Positions 10,360-22,265 of a DNA stretch of 64,000 bases are shown here, one piece after another. The DNA is taken from NCBI GenBank assembly GCA_964036295.1, contig OZ038469.1, positions 11,451,091 through 11,515,090 on the forward strand, read 5' to 3'. The notes under the pieces are model-generated. The model did not search any database and was not told the DNA's origin. It saw nothing but the letters and a program-made list of their open reading frames with translations. Numbering within the stretch: position 1 is the stretch's first letter; the number at the start of each line of letters is the position of its first letter. Source of the DNA: Plumapathes pennacea (Eukaryota; Cnidaria; Anthozoa; Antipatharia; Myriopathidae). Made by a program: the position numbers and the translations under genes.

Positions 10360-10464
10360 CTCTCGTCGCCGGCTAGGGTCAACGTAGCCTTTGATGTTAA
10401 CCGCCAAAGACATCATGAGAACAAAACAAAACAAGTACATATAGTTAGCTGCTTCTGCATAATT
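10360..10464 (-). pseudogene. Third copy of the signal-peptide exon, frame damaged
   Basis: This is a copy of the signal exons at 13391-13501 and 25735-25836. A two-base insertion after the first ATG breaks the frame, but translation from an internal ATG at 10440 still reads MYLFCFVLMMSLAVNIKGYV and reaches the same GAG|GT boundary. The two-cysteine exon found with the other copies is absent downstream. It could be a relic or could use another terminal exon such as 8170-8259. Confidence 0.5.
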
Positions 10465-10845
10465 TTCGTTTGCTGAGTTGTGGTCTGTGACTTGTAGAAA
10501 AGCATGCAGTAATGCAATAAAGAGAATCGCAGGTTTAGTACACTACCTTGTGATATTTTAGGCTGTTTACATATCAGAGGAATTAAGGCGAAATGAAGAA
10601 AAACATCCAATTAGAACTGTTTATCTTGATATCAATTACACGTTTCTAATTGATATCAATTACTGTTTTTCTTCGAGTAAATGGACAGCGGCTTATATTT
10701 CGTTTGCAACAAATTAATTAACTGACATATTGATTTTCGTGCCAACGCCGTGTTTGTTAATGGGTCAGATTAAGATCATTATGAGCAAACTTTTAAAGTT
10801 TAGCTCCATTATGGTCATCTGGTGTTAACATTGGCTAAACGCCTA

Positions 10846-11075
10846 GGGCCTGGTTTTTCAAAGCAAGATTAGGCTAATCCTGGATTAGGTCTAAATTTTT
10901 TAGCCAGAAAACGTAAAAGTTTCGTCTACAACGGCTTTCTTGATAACGTTTTAAGCTGGAACAAGCTTTCTAATCCATCTTCGGACAAAACCTTGCTGTT
11001 TATTGGAAGAGAGGTCGAGAGAAATAATTTTGTTAATCCTGGATTAGCTTAATCGACTTTCGAAAAACCGGGCCC
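10846..11075 (+). mobile_element. MITE of family M2 in an R block
   Basis: It begins GGGCCTGGTTTTTC and ends GAAAAACCGGGCCC, with inner inverted repeats around TAATCC(T/A)GGATTA. The host site is empty at 15603 and 16121 (GCCAGTTTGTTAT), and in the duplicate unit (23019) it is filled in the opposite orientation. Confidence 0.85.
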
Positions 11076-12017
11076 AGTTTGTTATCGCCATCATCGCGAC
11101 TCAAAATGTCTGTTGTGTTTTACAGGTCGTACGTTATTAAAATGAGTCAGTTGTGTTAGTGCCATCCATTTCTATTGGCAAATGACTTGAATGTTGTGAC
11201 CAAACAATGAAAGCAAACGTAAACTGAGTTATAAGAAAGACATCCCAGACCACTGTATAGTTAATGGATTATCAGATGTGTTTGTAGTACCCGGCCAGTG
11301 CTATTAGTAGAAACAGTTGCAAACCCTTTGCTCGCACGCAAGTCTTCGGCAGCAACAGGATAATGCAATAATAACAGGCGATACAGTTAGGTAATGCAAA
11401 GGCGCAATTTCTACTGCAAAGATTTTGTTAAATTTGCTACAAAGAATCCGTTTGTGTACCGGATTCGAATTTATAAAACTTCGTTTAGTTGCTATTGTGG
11501 CCGGAATATCACGCGCTTTCTGCCCGAATAGAACAGTTTACTTATAAGCGCACCAGCTTTGACCCAAATTCCAAAAGAACTGCTCCACAGAGTTTTTTTC
11601 CTTTGTCTTTAAAATGCAGATCTCATGTGTTGAAATCTATACCAAAAAATTCACGGTAGGTCACCAAACTAATGTTTGCGTTATTCGTGTGTGTTTCCGA
11701 AATTCGCCTTATCGCACGGTGGCCATGTTGGATTGACGTCATAGTTTGTAACGCGAAAAACGATGTGGGGAGCAGAGCATGCACGAAAGTGAACTCTGTT
11801 CTGCTTCTTTATGTAAAATTGTAATGAAAAACATAAAAGATTTCGTAACTTTCAAAGTTGTTAAAATGACCGAAAGTTAATAAAACCACACTCGTGTGCG
11901 AAAAATGTTGCGCACAAACGCGCCATTGCATTACCTTAACCCACTATGGTGCCGACCGTTTTGTTTAGAAATTAGAAATAATATTGTGAGCTTTTACTCG
12001 ACTAAGCTAATACGTTT

Positions 12018-12209
12018 TTGTTGCCATGCGCTATTGCCTTTGTCGTCTACACTAAAAAGATGACAAGTGAAAGGTGTATAGAAGCTTTGCCGTCGGCACT
12101 CCTTCTGAAGACAGGTGAACTGGATAAACCGTCGTCACTCAACAACTTCCTGAAGACTACTCTTACCCTGACGATCACAACCAAAAACTTCCCGGCTGGG
12201 CTCTGCTGA
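12018..12209 (+). other. Non-conserved ORF shared by the two units
   Basis: An ORF of 63 codons here has a paralogue at 24295-24483. Its 62 aligned codons contain at least nine amino-acid replacements, so it does not look constrained. It is listed because it is a useful neutral reference for the peptide exon 500 bases away. Confidence 0.5.
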
Positions 12210-12709
12210 CCATTTGCCAATTTCTCAAAACAATTGAATAGGAAGGTGGATAAGGTTTCGCTGCCAATGACGATTTTATCTATTTTAAATTAAAAATCCT
12301 TAGCTTGTGGTATGGAGAATTGATTTTCAAACTGTGTCAGTTTGCTAATGCTTCGCTTCGCAAATTAAAATTAATTCCTGGTGTTTTGGGCTCAAACTTC
12401 GCGGCGCAAAAGTGGGGTATCAGCGGACATTTTCTGAATTCGTGCCGTTTGTTCTAGAAACGGAAGACGAAATGGTAAGGAAGACCTCAAGAACTGTACG
12501 TTGGACGACATAAATTTATGTTTTGTAAGATTCGTCTGCGCTGCTACACTTAATAGCGAATACAAACCACATTCTTCTTAACATTTATTTCAATGTTGGA
12601 TAAACTTTAATATTTAAGCATACCAAATGAATACATTTATAAAACAAAAAGGTGTAAGACAAAAGCCGACTGCAAACTGTGCTGGTTCGATTTTTTCAGC
12701 TTGACTTTT

Positions 12710-13501
12710 TCAATCTTTTTCAATGTCTGGCGATGGTTCTTTCACATCACGACGTTCTCCACAGTTCAGGCTTCTTGCTACACTGCATATCCGGTCCCTC
12801 TTGCTAGGCTGAAACTAATCCCATAACAAAAATATTATGATATGAACTTTAGAAAGAAGGGATAAATAAAGACGCCTGCAGCCGGTTCGTTTACATGCAA
12901 AACGCAGTACTGTGAAGGAGTTGTGCAGACAATTTGAACCGCTGGATGAGAGGGATGACGAAGAAATGAACAATAAGAAAAAAAGAAAAACAAAAAATTA
13001 TATAGACCTAGAAAAATGAAGGACGCAGTAAGTTACAAAATGAAGAAAAAACAAACAGAATACAGACCTAGAGAAGCGAATAAGACTGAGAAGAAAGAGT
13101 CATTCAAATATAAGAAGGAAGAAAATCGAAAATGACAGACAACCAATATAATGAATAAAAAAAGTGGAGGAAGGATGACAAGATGTACACCGGGAAAAAC
13201 AATTTAGAAAAACAATAAATAATAGATCCTGAGATATGAGCTAAACGGAGGAAGTACGGCAAAAAAATACGCTAAGTTGAGACCCAAAGGATTGAATTAA
13301 GTGGGGAAAGCACGGAAAGTTTATAGCGCAGACAAAAAGAAGAAGGAGAAGTAATAACAGGAAAGGAATAAAAATATTAAACGCAGCCACCTCTCGTCGC
13401 TCGCCTCTTTTACCAGGGGCAACGTAGCCTTCGATGTTAACCGCCAAAGACATCATGAGAACAAAACAAAACAAGTACATAGTTAGCTGCTTCTGCTTCA
13501 T
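12710..13501 (-). CDS. Two-exon secreted peptide precursor, copy 1
   Basis: The model is exon 1 13501-13391 (37 codons) and exon 2 12808-12710 (32 codons plus stop). Exon 1 starts MKQKQLTMYLFCFVLMMSL, a good signal peptide, followed by VNIEGYV and a short basic stretch. Exon 2 follows a TTTCAG acceptor and contains KRDRICSVARSLNCGERR: a KR site, two cysteines seven residues apart, and an RR site, then an acidic tail. This layout is typical of neuropeptide or other processed secreted-peptide precursors. The phases agree (0/0), but the donor GTGGCT is weak and the intron is an assumption. Exon 2 differs from copy 2 (24985) at only two bases, both silent. No family is recognised; a secreted toxin-like or antimicrobial role cannot be excluded. 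Confidence 0.5.
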
Positions 13502-13759
13502 TGTCGTTTGCTGAGTTGCGGTCCGTGACTTGTAGAAGAGAGGAGTGTAATGCAATAAAGAGAATCGCAGGCTTTATACACTTACCTTGTGATATTTTTA
13601 GGCTGTTTAATTACGTATCAAAGGAGTTAAGGAAAAATGAAGCAAACATCCACTTAGAACTGTCTTATCTTGATATCAATTACACGTTGAGCCTTCACGC
13701 AAAGATAGCCGACCATTAGAAATGAGTGGCAGCTTAATATATCATGAAGGGTGTTTTTA

Positions 13760-13795
13760 ACTGCCGAAATCCTTTTTTTTTTTTTTTTTTTTTGG
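13760..13795. repeat. Poly-T run
   Basis: About 23 consecutive T residues, near the end of the first unit's peptide-gene block. It is absent at the equivalent place in the second unit. Confidence 0.9.
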
Positions 13796-14899
13796 AAGCA
13801 TCAATATATACTATTCCTTCGCTAACTTTTAGTGGATGATGAACCACAGAATATATGTTATTTGGAGCCCTTCCTCCCACTTAACCCTGTATCCCGCATG
13901 AGACCTAACAATCTATCCGAGACAAGGAAGCATGACAGAATATATATCTTATTTGCGAAAAACAGAAATTGGTGTGACCACTCAAATATATGAAATAAAA
14001 GTGTATACTCCATGATACCAGATGTTTACGTTGTCAGTAATCTACGGTTTATGATTGTTGGTTTTCGAGTTTATTAATTTGAAGGTGGTGCATGGCAGTT
14101 AAAATGTGTTTAGTAAGCAGCATTTACAGGCTGTATATATTTCATTTCGGTTTCGTCTCCTAGCGAAATATCTCATAAAAGAGACCTGGTCCTCTGATAG
14201 TCTATCCATGTTTGTTAAGCTTGTAAGCCTCATCCTAAGTCAGACTGTGTTGTGATGGCCTTTTAAATTAATGGAACTCTAGCTTACTAAAGCTACAAAT
14301 TGTAATTGTGAACGTGTCATTTAGAGTCTTCTGTGAGATCTATGTGAGTCGGTATCCACCCTGATGTCGCGGCCCTCATCCGTTCCGTTTTGTTTCAGAA
14401 ATTTCATTTTTGAGGATGGTCTGTGACTAAATTTCATATTAACACCTGCCGTAGATCCGAATTGAAGACACATTATATTTTACTTTAATGTGCCGAAAGC
14501 GTCCTGAGCTGCGCGTAAACAGATCAATAAAATAGAAAATATTAATTAAAGTTTCAAGGAGTCACTGCCGTTCATCACATCTTGAAAATCTAAAAGATCA
14601 AAATATCAATTCAAATCCACTGCAGCCTTTTAAAATTATCTGCGGATGTCCAAATTCAACTTAAATTATCGATTCTGTTCAGAGTGGGGGACCGTGTTAA
14701 GTGTCGAATGCGGTTTCATTTCACAGTAAACTGTTCAGAAGTTGAGAGTAGTCCCAATTCCAGGTTTAATTATTTTAGGTTAAAAGCCAGGATAGATGAG
14801 GTTTTAGAAAAATATATACGACTTCAAGCAATTGAGAGATAAAATATTAAAGTAGAAACTAAGCTGAGCTTCGGCCTACTTTTCTCGGCCTCAATGTGG

Positions 14900-15655
14900 A
14901 ATAATACACATACCACTGTGTTTCAGCCATCAGAAATACAACGAGGACAACAGAATACGACCGCAGCAAGCTTTCTCGAGTTCGTTTCGTTTTCACTACA
15001 AATTCTAAACATGTATATGGCGTCAACTTCCCGAAGTGTTAGATCGAAGTCTTAGTGGAGTGCATGTCTTCCACTGAACGTGGGTGATGCCAAGCCGTAT
15101 GCCAATAATCTCGCGTACACTAGCTGTTTGTATTTGTTGCCGTCTGTGGAAGAAACCAAGGCAACAAATAAACGGAGACAAGAAAAAGACGGTAAATATG
15201 ACAATAAGATGCTGAAACAGGAACATGATCAACACGGCGGAAGTTGAAGCAGCCCGGGTGACTGTATGGCCTTACCAGCTACTAGCTGGATTTTTTACCT
15301 TGTATAAATAGAAGTTGTTTAGTTTTAGTTTTAGTTTTTATTAGCTGAAAAGAAGGATGGAAAGACAACAACGATGATTATGTGTAGCTCAGTTTTTCTT
15401 CGAATAAATGGACAGCTGCTTATATTTCGTATGCAATGTAAATTAATCAAATGGCATATTGATTTTCGTGCCAACGCTCAGTTTGTTAATGGGTCGAATT
15501 AAGGTCACTATGAGCAAACTTTTAAAATTTGACCTAAAACAAATTGCTGTTTCTTGTTAATTAACTCCATTATGGTCAGCTGATGTTAACATTGCCTAAA
15601 CGCCAGTTTGTTATCGCCATCATCACCACTCAAAATGTCTGAACATGTGCTGTGT
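14900..15655. repeat. Duplicated block A, second copy
   Basis: This is a copy of 8024-8750. It is followed directly by a second, shorter R-type block at 15900-16370. In both, the MITE site GCCAGTTTG is empty. Confidence 0.85.
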
Positions 15656-15899
15656 TCTCAGGCCGTAAGTTATTGAAATGAGTCAGTTACCGGGTCATAG
15701 TGCCATCCAATTTTTGGGGGAAATGACTTGATCGTTGTGACAAACAATGAAAACAAACGTTGACTTAATGCGTGATAAGAAATATATCCCAGACCACTGT
15801 ATACAGTACCCTTCGCAGAAAAACAGGCGATACATTAATCCACTATGTGCGTTCCGTTTTGTCTGTGTTGGCTAAAAATAGGATAAAAGGAAACAGCAA

Positions 15900-16370
15900 T
15901 ATGTATTGTTGTTTTTCTTCGAGTAAATGGACGGCGGCTTATATTTCGTGTGCAACAAATTAATTAACTGACATATTGATTTTCGTGCCAACGCCGTGTT
16001 TGTTAATGGGTCAGATTAGGATTATCATGAGCAAACTTTTAAAGTTTTGACCTAACACAAATTGCTGTTCCTTGTTAATTAGCTCCATTATGGTCAGCTG
16101 GTGTTAACATTGGCTAAATGCCAGTTTGTTATCGCCATCATCGCGACTCAAAATGTCTGTTGTGTTCTACAGGTCGTACGTTATTAAAATGAGTCAGTTG
16201 TGTTAGTGCCATCCATTTAATTTCTATTGGCAAATGACTTGATCGTTGTGACCAAACAATGAAAGCAAACGTAAATTATCTGAGTGATAAGAAAGACATC
16301 CCAGACCACTGTATAGTTCTAATGGATTATCAGATGTGTTTGTAGTACCCGGCCAGTGCTATTAGTAGAA
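15900..16370. repeat. R block without the MITE
   Basis: It matches 10660-11310 and 22800-23500 but lacks the M2 element, so it provides the empty site (16121-16125). It ends at CCCGGCCAGTGCTATTAGTAGAAAC, as the others do. Confidence 0.85.
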
Positions 16371-16479
16371 ACGACGAAAAATTGGATTTACCGCAACTTT
16401 GAAACTGGAGTAAATATGTGGTAAATTTAGAGGTCTAAATTTGCACAAAATTTGCACACGAGGCAAAACTGCAGTGAAT

Positions 16480-17000
16480 ATATAAATTTGCTAGCCCTGA
16501 AAAAGGGAAGTAAACCTACCTAATCCAAAGTTCATATTTTCAACTGATAAACATCACATTTGGTGAACCATAGCAAATATGAAAGTTGCTAAACATTTGG
16601 TACAATTTTACTTGGGGGCAAACATATTGCTGTAAATATTACATTTAGTCCGTAAACACATAAATTTGCTACTCCTGCAAAGGGAAGTAAACCCAATCCA
16701 AAGTTCATATTTTCAACTGATAAACATCACATTTGCTGCACCATGGCAAATATGAGAGTTGCTAAACATTTGCTTTAATTTTACTTGGGGGCAAAATATT
16801 GCTGTAAATATTACATTTAGTCCGTAAACACATAAATTTGCTAGTCCTGCAAAGGGAAGTAAACCCAATCCAAAGTTCATATTTTCAACTGATAAACATC
16901 ACATTTGCTGAACCATGGTAAATATGAAAATTGCTAAATATTTGCTTTAATTGTACTTGGGGGCAAACATATTGCTGTAAACTTTGAATTTACACGTGGT
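16480..17000. repeat. Three tandem copies of a roughly 175-bp unit
   Basis: The phrase AAATTTGCTA(G/C)(C/T)CCTG recurs at about 16485, 16664 and 16836, each followed by GGGAAGTAAACC, TTCATATTTTCAACTGATAA and CTTGGGGGCAAA. The spacing is about 179 and 172 bases. This is a short satellite-like array and has no ORF. Confidence 0.85.
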
Positions 17001-17056
17001 TTGCTATACTTTAAAATATGGTACATATTGTAGTTTTTGGTAATTGTGAACAAGTT

Positions 17057-17285
17057 GAACTGGTCGGTAAGTTGTCGGTAACGTGGTCGATATGTGGTCG
17101 GTAAGTGGTCGGTATGTGGTCGGTATGTGGTTGGTATGTGGTCGGTATGTGGTCGGTAACGTGGTCGGTAACGTGGTCGGTAACGTGGTCGGTAAGTGGT
17201 TGGTATGTGGTCGGTAAGATTTATGATGTGGTCGGTAAGTGGTTGGTAAAGCGAAAAGTTTGGTCGGTAAGTGGTCGGTAGCGTT
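17057..17285. repeat. Minisatellite with unit GTGGTCGGTA
   Basis: There are about 20 copies of a 10-12 bp unit, mainly GTGGTCGGTAA, GTGGTCGGTAT and GTGGTCGGTAAC, with one 25-base interruption. The minus-strand ORF across it (17004-17291) encodes Thr/Pro/Tyr/Arg/His repeats and is a product of the repeat, not a gene. Confidence 0.9.
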
Positions 17286-17289
17286 TTTC

Positions 17290-19069
17290 ATTTCGGGTAA
17301 CGTTTATTTGAAGCGCTAGATGAATCATTCACTTTTATTAACGTAAATAAATTCGCGCGACACTGATCGGAAGGGAGAATTGCGCATATAAGTAAGCAAA
17401 CAATATAGGCAAAATATCATGTTTGCACGGGTCTCGTGTTATTGTTTACAAAGGTATAGCAATATCATATCTTTTCTTTGAGCTTGCAATTAAGTGCAAA
17501 TGCTATATTTTCACGTGAATTTTCACCAACTTTACTCGGTTATTGTAAACATGGAATTTGATCCAACTTTGCTCATAGTTATATCATATGTACACGTCGC
17601 ACCACCTCTCTTTTTTTCACTTATCACTACTTCTCACTCTCTCGTCTCATACAACTTCACTCTCCCACAAACAATTGGCATAGGGACTTTTAAATACCCG
17701 ACAAAAACAACAATAATTATGTCTTATTACCGCTTCCTTCGGGGAATAAAATAAAGGACAACCAAAACCGAGGAAGGCCTTAATATACCTTCCTCGTTAG
17801 GAAAAGATGTATGTTTAATCAATCTCGGCCAGAATACAACACTCACACTAATGTTGTTTTACAGCTGATATAATGATTATGTATAATTCTTACTGCTAAA
17901 TCGTTATCATGACAAAAACATATTACTTTATATTTTACACCAATAACCAGGAAATAGAAATGCACATATGCATACAGTGGAAAGGAAAGAAACTTGAATT
18001 TGAGGAACTGATAAGTGAACTTTGTACTGTCATAATAGCGGCAGCATGTGCTGTTTCAATTCAGTCTTCGACTAGCTGCCTAAAGATGGCACATCTTGAC
18101 AGTTGTTGCCCAAAGATGGAACATCTTGACAACACTGGAGTCTACACCTGTATTGCTTTAAGCATCATCTACAGAAAACAAATAGCTTTGAAATGAAAAT
18201 GCACAAAAAGAGAAGGATAATTTTGAAATGGGAGTTGGCTTCCCTTTCTTATCTCATAAATTTGTGACGCTGTCATATTCTTCAACTGCAACTACTGGTG
18301 ATCGGTTTCGTTAATATTTTTGTCGTAAGACTTCCGCCGGATGTAATTTTTGTCTGTATACACAGTCGTGCGCGGAGCGTGCAGCCTGTCAAATGTCAAT
18401 CACATAGAGTACGTGTTGTGTGTCGAAATAAATCGGGCAGCGAATAGTGATCAGTCTGATAATCTCTTAAAAGTTGAAGAATCTGAGTATGCTACATGTG
18501 TCTCTATAGTAAACAAAAAGCAAGAAAGGAAAAATTAAATTATTATCGGCGCAATTCCGAAAACAATACCTCTTGAAGACTAAAATAATAGTCTTTTGGT
18601 AGTGTACGATGAATTACTAAAGCTCGGTACGCAATGGCTCTTCATCTGTCGTTAACCGCCTCGCAAGGTACAAAGGTATCTGGCTTTCGTTCTCCAGAGT
18701 TTGCTTGGTGGGCCAAGTGTTTGATATACCGAGCAATTATTATAGTCAAGATGATGGTTTGACTCTCCCTTGCGTTGCAAATCTTCTGTTTTGGTGCTAG
18801 CGTATTTTCCGGTGCTTGACCACAGAAGCGAATTCAAAACAGAATAATATATAAACACGACTGCCGTATAATCTTGGACTGAATTCCCGCCAACTTCGCG
18901 CCAAGAGTTGAGAGAAATCTGGATTTCGCATTAAGCCATTACGCAGTCCAACTTTTAGGCTACCACCACCATTTGACAACAATAGCAGACTCCGCTACGA
19001 CTAACCAGGATAGTTCCACAGGCTCGCACAGTTTCCGCGAGAAATGCTGGTCTCCACTCTCCAGTAATT
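17290..19069. other. No gene recognised
   Basis: AT-rich sequence with scattered short ORFs (for example 17909-18196 and 18350-18538) that lack recognisable domains. A small direct repeat (AAGATGG(C/A)ACATCTTGACA) occurs near 18084 and 18113. Nothing else can be supported. Confidence 0.4.
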
Positions 19070-19932
19070 GCTTGTGGTTACACAAGCTTTAAAATGGAGA
19101 CTGTTTTTTCTTTTTTCTGGGTCGAGAATCAGCACACGGTGATTGGTTCGCATTATCACGTGATTTGCGATGAAGTTATGCAATTGGCTTTCCTTGCGAG
19201 CGACTTGAGATGTCAGCGATTGAAGCAAAAGACTGAAGTTGAATTGTGTTAAAGTCAGCCTGTATCCCATCCAAACTGAACATCGGTTGGCTCTGTGGAT
19301 GCATGGAAGCCCTACTTTTAGAACGATTTTGGCTTGCATTGTATTTAAGCGTCGGAAGATTTGAAAATAGCCGTACACAAATGTTTGATGCGTTACCAGC
19401 GGGACCCCCGTAAAGTATGAAGGGTTGTGTTTTTGCAAATGCTCGATCATAGATACCGCTTCAACCAATGTATCTGTGTTCTGAGCAATATTTGTGTGAA
19501 AGAACATCGAATAAGTAGAAGACGTGTCGAAACTGATAAAACTTGAACTTTTCCCTGGGGGCAGAGCGTCTCCCTTTGTCGGAAACTTGGGGGCTTTGTG
19601 TAACGCGCGGCGTTTTCGAACAGTCGGCGTTTAACTTCGTTTGCGTGCAATAAAGGTTCTTTGTTTATTGTCTGAGAATACTAAATTACTAATAAGTTTG
19701 AGGCAAATATCACGCGAGATTAAGATAGAAGATCTGTCAATGAAATGTCACGAGGATAATATCATAGAATGGGGAATCCCGAATCATCAGCTACTTAGCT
19801 TTCACTCACGCCGCTTTAACAAAAGCAGGGAAGACCGGCAGGCGATTACATCGAGAATATTTCTCACTGAATACCTCGAAGTCGTCAAAAGCTCAAGGTT
19901 GATATCCGACATCCAAGCCTAATGTTCGCTCC
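19070..19932 (+). repeat. Third copy of the small-gene block (N3)
   Basis: It matches the transposon interior at 4660-4790 and 5945-6620, but no transposon ends are found around it. A one-base deletion near 19640 breaks the long frame of the 5945-6620 copy, leaving an ORF at 19641-19922. The block ends exactly where the duplicated POLE2 block starts (19934). Confidence 0.7.
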
Positions 19933-20540
19933 ACAAGGATTATCAGGTCCAAATTTGTATAAGCATTGTTGTTTAACATGACGACAAAATATCTGTCCTG
20001 CCATGAAAATGTATGCACGCAAGCAATATTTGATCTCGTAGTGAAAACAAAGTTTATTATTGTTTTACTTTGATGAGAATACAGCCATTCCCTTAAGGGA
20101 CTCCTCCTCTTGGCGAGAGCGGTCTCTGCTTTTTCTTCATTCATGTTCTCGCCCCTTCAAATTGGCTACTCTTGTGTGAAGCGAATCAGTGAGTCACGGC
20201 ACAACAAAACCCCAGACAAATCTAATACATCGACGATAAAACTAGGCCAGAATTAAATTTTTCTCAAACAATTATGTCAGCGATGCCACAGAGTTTTTCT
20301 AATTGCTATGGGGCCTAAAAATTGAGACAGGCATGACCATTTAACAGAAAGAGTGTGTTTTAATATTTCCTAAGCTTATTCAATTCGTTTGAAAATATTA
20401 GAGAAAAATAGAAAAAAATACATCGCATTGGTGAGGTCGAATCAGCGATGAATAGCGGAAGGGTCTGGGTACAAACCATCTAGTCTGGGGAGAGACATGC
20501 GCACTTTACCACAATTTCGCGCCATTTTTCGACGAACAAA

Positions 20541-22085
20541 ATGGCTTCCTCGGTACGCGGGAAGGTTGTGTCTGCCTTCAAGCTGAATGGACTTTCTCTG
20601 AAAAGTGAAACCACGAAATTCCTCACAGAGGTCTTAAGCTCCGTATCGGAAGTAGAACTGGAAGACTGGCTCGATAAAATCGTTGAAGCGGTTCAGAAAC
20701 AACCACTCAAGACCTCGCTGGTCGACCGGGAAACTGCCGAACTGGCCTTGGAAGAATGTAATCGAGACCCAGGGGAAGACAGTGATAAGGCTTTCTGCAT
20801 CACCGAAGCCTTCGATGTGCCCAGGTTCACGTTTAACCCAGAAAGGAAAAAATTCATTCCGAACAGCGAGTCGCTTCCGCTGCACGCGAGTGGGGCAGCG
20901 AAGGCGGCTATTTCTCGAGCGACTGGCCATTTTGAGTCAGAGAATTCTGGGACACGAACTTTTCTCTCCCGGTGGCTGAAGGTGCTCAACGCAGCCAGAA
21001 TAGCGAGAAGTTCAACCTGAAGCCAGTAGAATATCTGCTTGGTAGCACTGCCAGTCTCGAACAAATTATCGTCCTTGGCATGTTTACACAAATCAAGGAG
21101 GGAAAGTATTACTTAGAGGATGCTACCGGATCCGTGCCGTTAGATTTGAGCAAAGCTGGTTTCCACACTGGTCTTTACACGGAGAATTGTTTCGTATTGG
21201 CTGAAGGGAATTATGATGATGGTGTATTTCATGTGTCAGCCTTGGGGTTTCCCCCGGCTGAACCAAGTAAAGTGACCAGAGGGCATTTTGGTAATATCAA
21301 CTTCTTTGGTGGGCCTTCGCAGACCTGTGCTAAGGCATCCAGCAAGCTAGAAGCAGTTGAGAAAGAGCATCGCGAGTCGATGTTTGTCATTTTGTCTGAT
21401 GTATGGCTTGACAAGCCCAAAGTCATGGCTAAACTCCGAGCAATGTTTACTGGCTATTCCTCCATACCGCCTGCAATGTTTGTTTTCAGTGGTAACTGAA
21501 GCCCTATGGCCCAAACCACTACAGCACCCTGAAGAAGTCGTTCCAAGCCCTGGCTAGTTTGATAGAGGAGTTCCCGTCCCTGATGGAGAATAGTCGATTT
21601 GTGTTTGTACCAGGTCCCCAGGATCCAGGTCCACAGGCAATATCCTCCCCAGACCTCCCCTCTCATCATCCCTGACTGAACCTATCGCTCAGAAAGTAGC
21701 CATGTTCGTCTTCACAACTAATCCTTGTCGAATTCAGTACTGCACAGGAGACTGTCATATTTAAGAAATATTTGATCAACAAGATGTGCCGTAACTCCCT
21801 CCACCTGCCAGACCTCAAAGACATTCCCAGTCAGTTGATGAAAACAATCCTTGCCCAAGCACACCTTTGTCCCCTTCCCCTTCATGTGCGCCCCATGTAT
21901 TGGAGCTACGACCATGCTATGAGGGTGTACCCTGTACCGGATGTTATTGTACTCGCAGATAAATATGACCCATACACCTGCTCAAGTCTTGACTGTAATT
22001 GCATAAATCCAGGCTCCTTCGCACGGAGTGAATTTTCTTTTAAGGCGGTATTGGCCTGCCACACGAGATGTGGACGATTGTAAGA
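20541..22085 (+). pseudogene. POLE2: DNA polymerase epsilon subunit 2 pseudogene
   Basis: This is a close copy of the intact gene at 29624-31186. Compared with it, there is a two-base deletion at about 20908, a one-base insertion near 20970, a seven-base deletion near 21490 that makes a TGA stop, a two-base insertion near 21635, a two-base deletion near 21745 and a one-base insertion near 22046. The longest surviving frames are 159, 175 and 103 codons. Like its partner it has no introns. It can no longer make the full subunit. Shared flanks show that it arose by tandem duplication of a DNA block, not by a second retrotransposition. Confidence 0.95.
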
Positions 22086-22265
22086 ATAATGATTAATGAG
22101 CAAGGAAATCTTTGTATTTACAGATTAATGATTATTGAGCAAGGAAATCTTTGTATTTACAGATTAATGATATATGAGCAAGGAAATCTTTGTATTTACG
22201 GATTAATGATATATGAGCAAGGAAGTCTTTGTATTTACAGATTAATGATGATCAAGGAAATCTTT
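22083..22265 (+). repeat. 39-bp tandem repeat in the POLE2 pseudogene 3' end
   Basis: There are about five copies of a 39-base unit (ATTAATGAT...GAGCAAGGAAAT...TTTGTATTTAC). The intact POLE2 copy has a single unit at 31175-31200, just at its stop codon. The expansion happened after the duplication. Confidence 0.9.

Larger units (their letters stand above)
10660..14580. repeat. First copy of the large duplicated unit (peptide-gene part)
   Basis: The order of homologous blocks here is the same as in 22745-28490, with local insertions and deletions: an R block with a MITE, the 11300-13690 section holding the peptide gene, the 13866-14135 section and the 14138-14575 section. Together with the POLE2 block at 19934-22661 this forms the first of two tandem units. 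Block A and other sequences (14900-19930) have been inserted between the two parts. Confidence 0.85.

Noticed and set aside
17004-17291. 95-codon minus-strand ORF rich in Thr, Pro, Tyr, Arg and His
   Set aside because: It is a translation of the GTGGTCGGTA minisatellite.
20634-21091. Several ORFs of 98-132 codons in other frames over the POLE2 copies
   Set aside because: They are shadows of POLE2, and the same shadows occur over the intact copy at 29717-30175.
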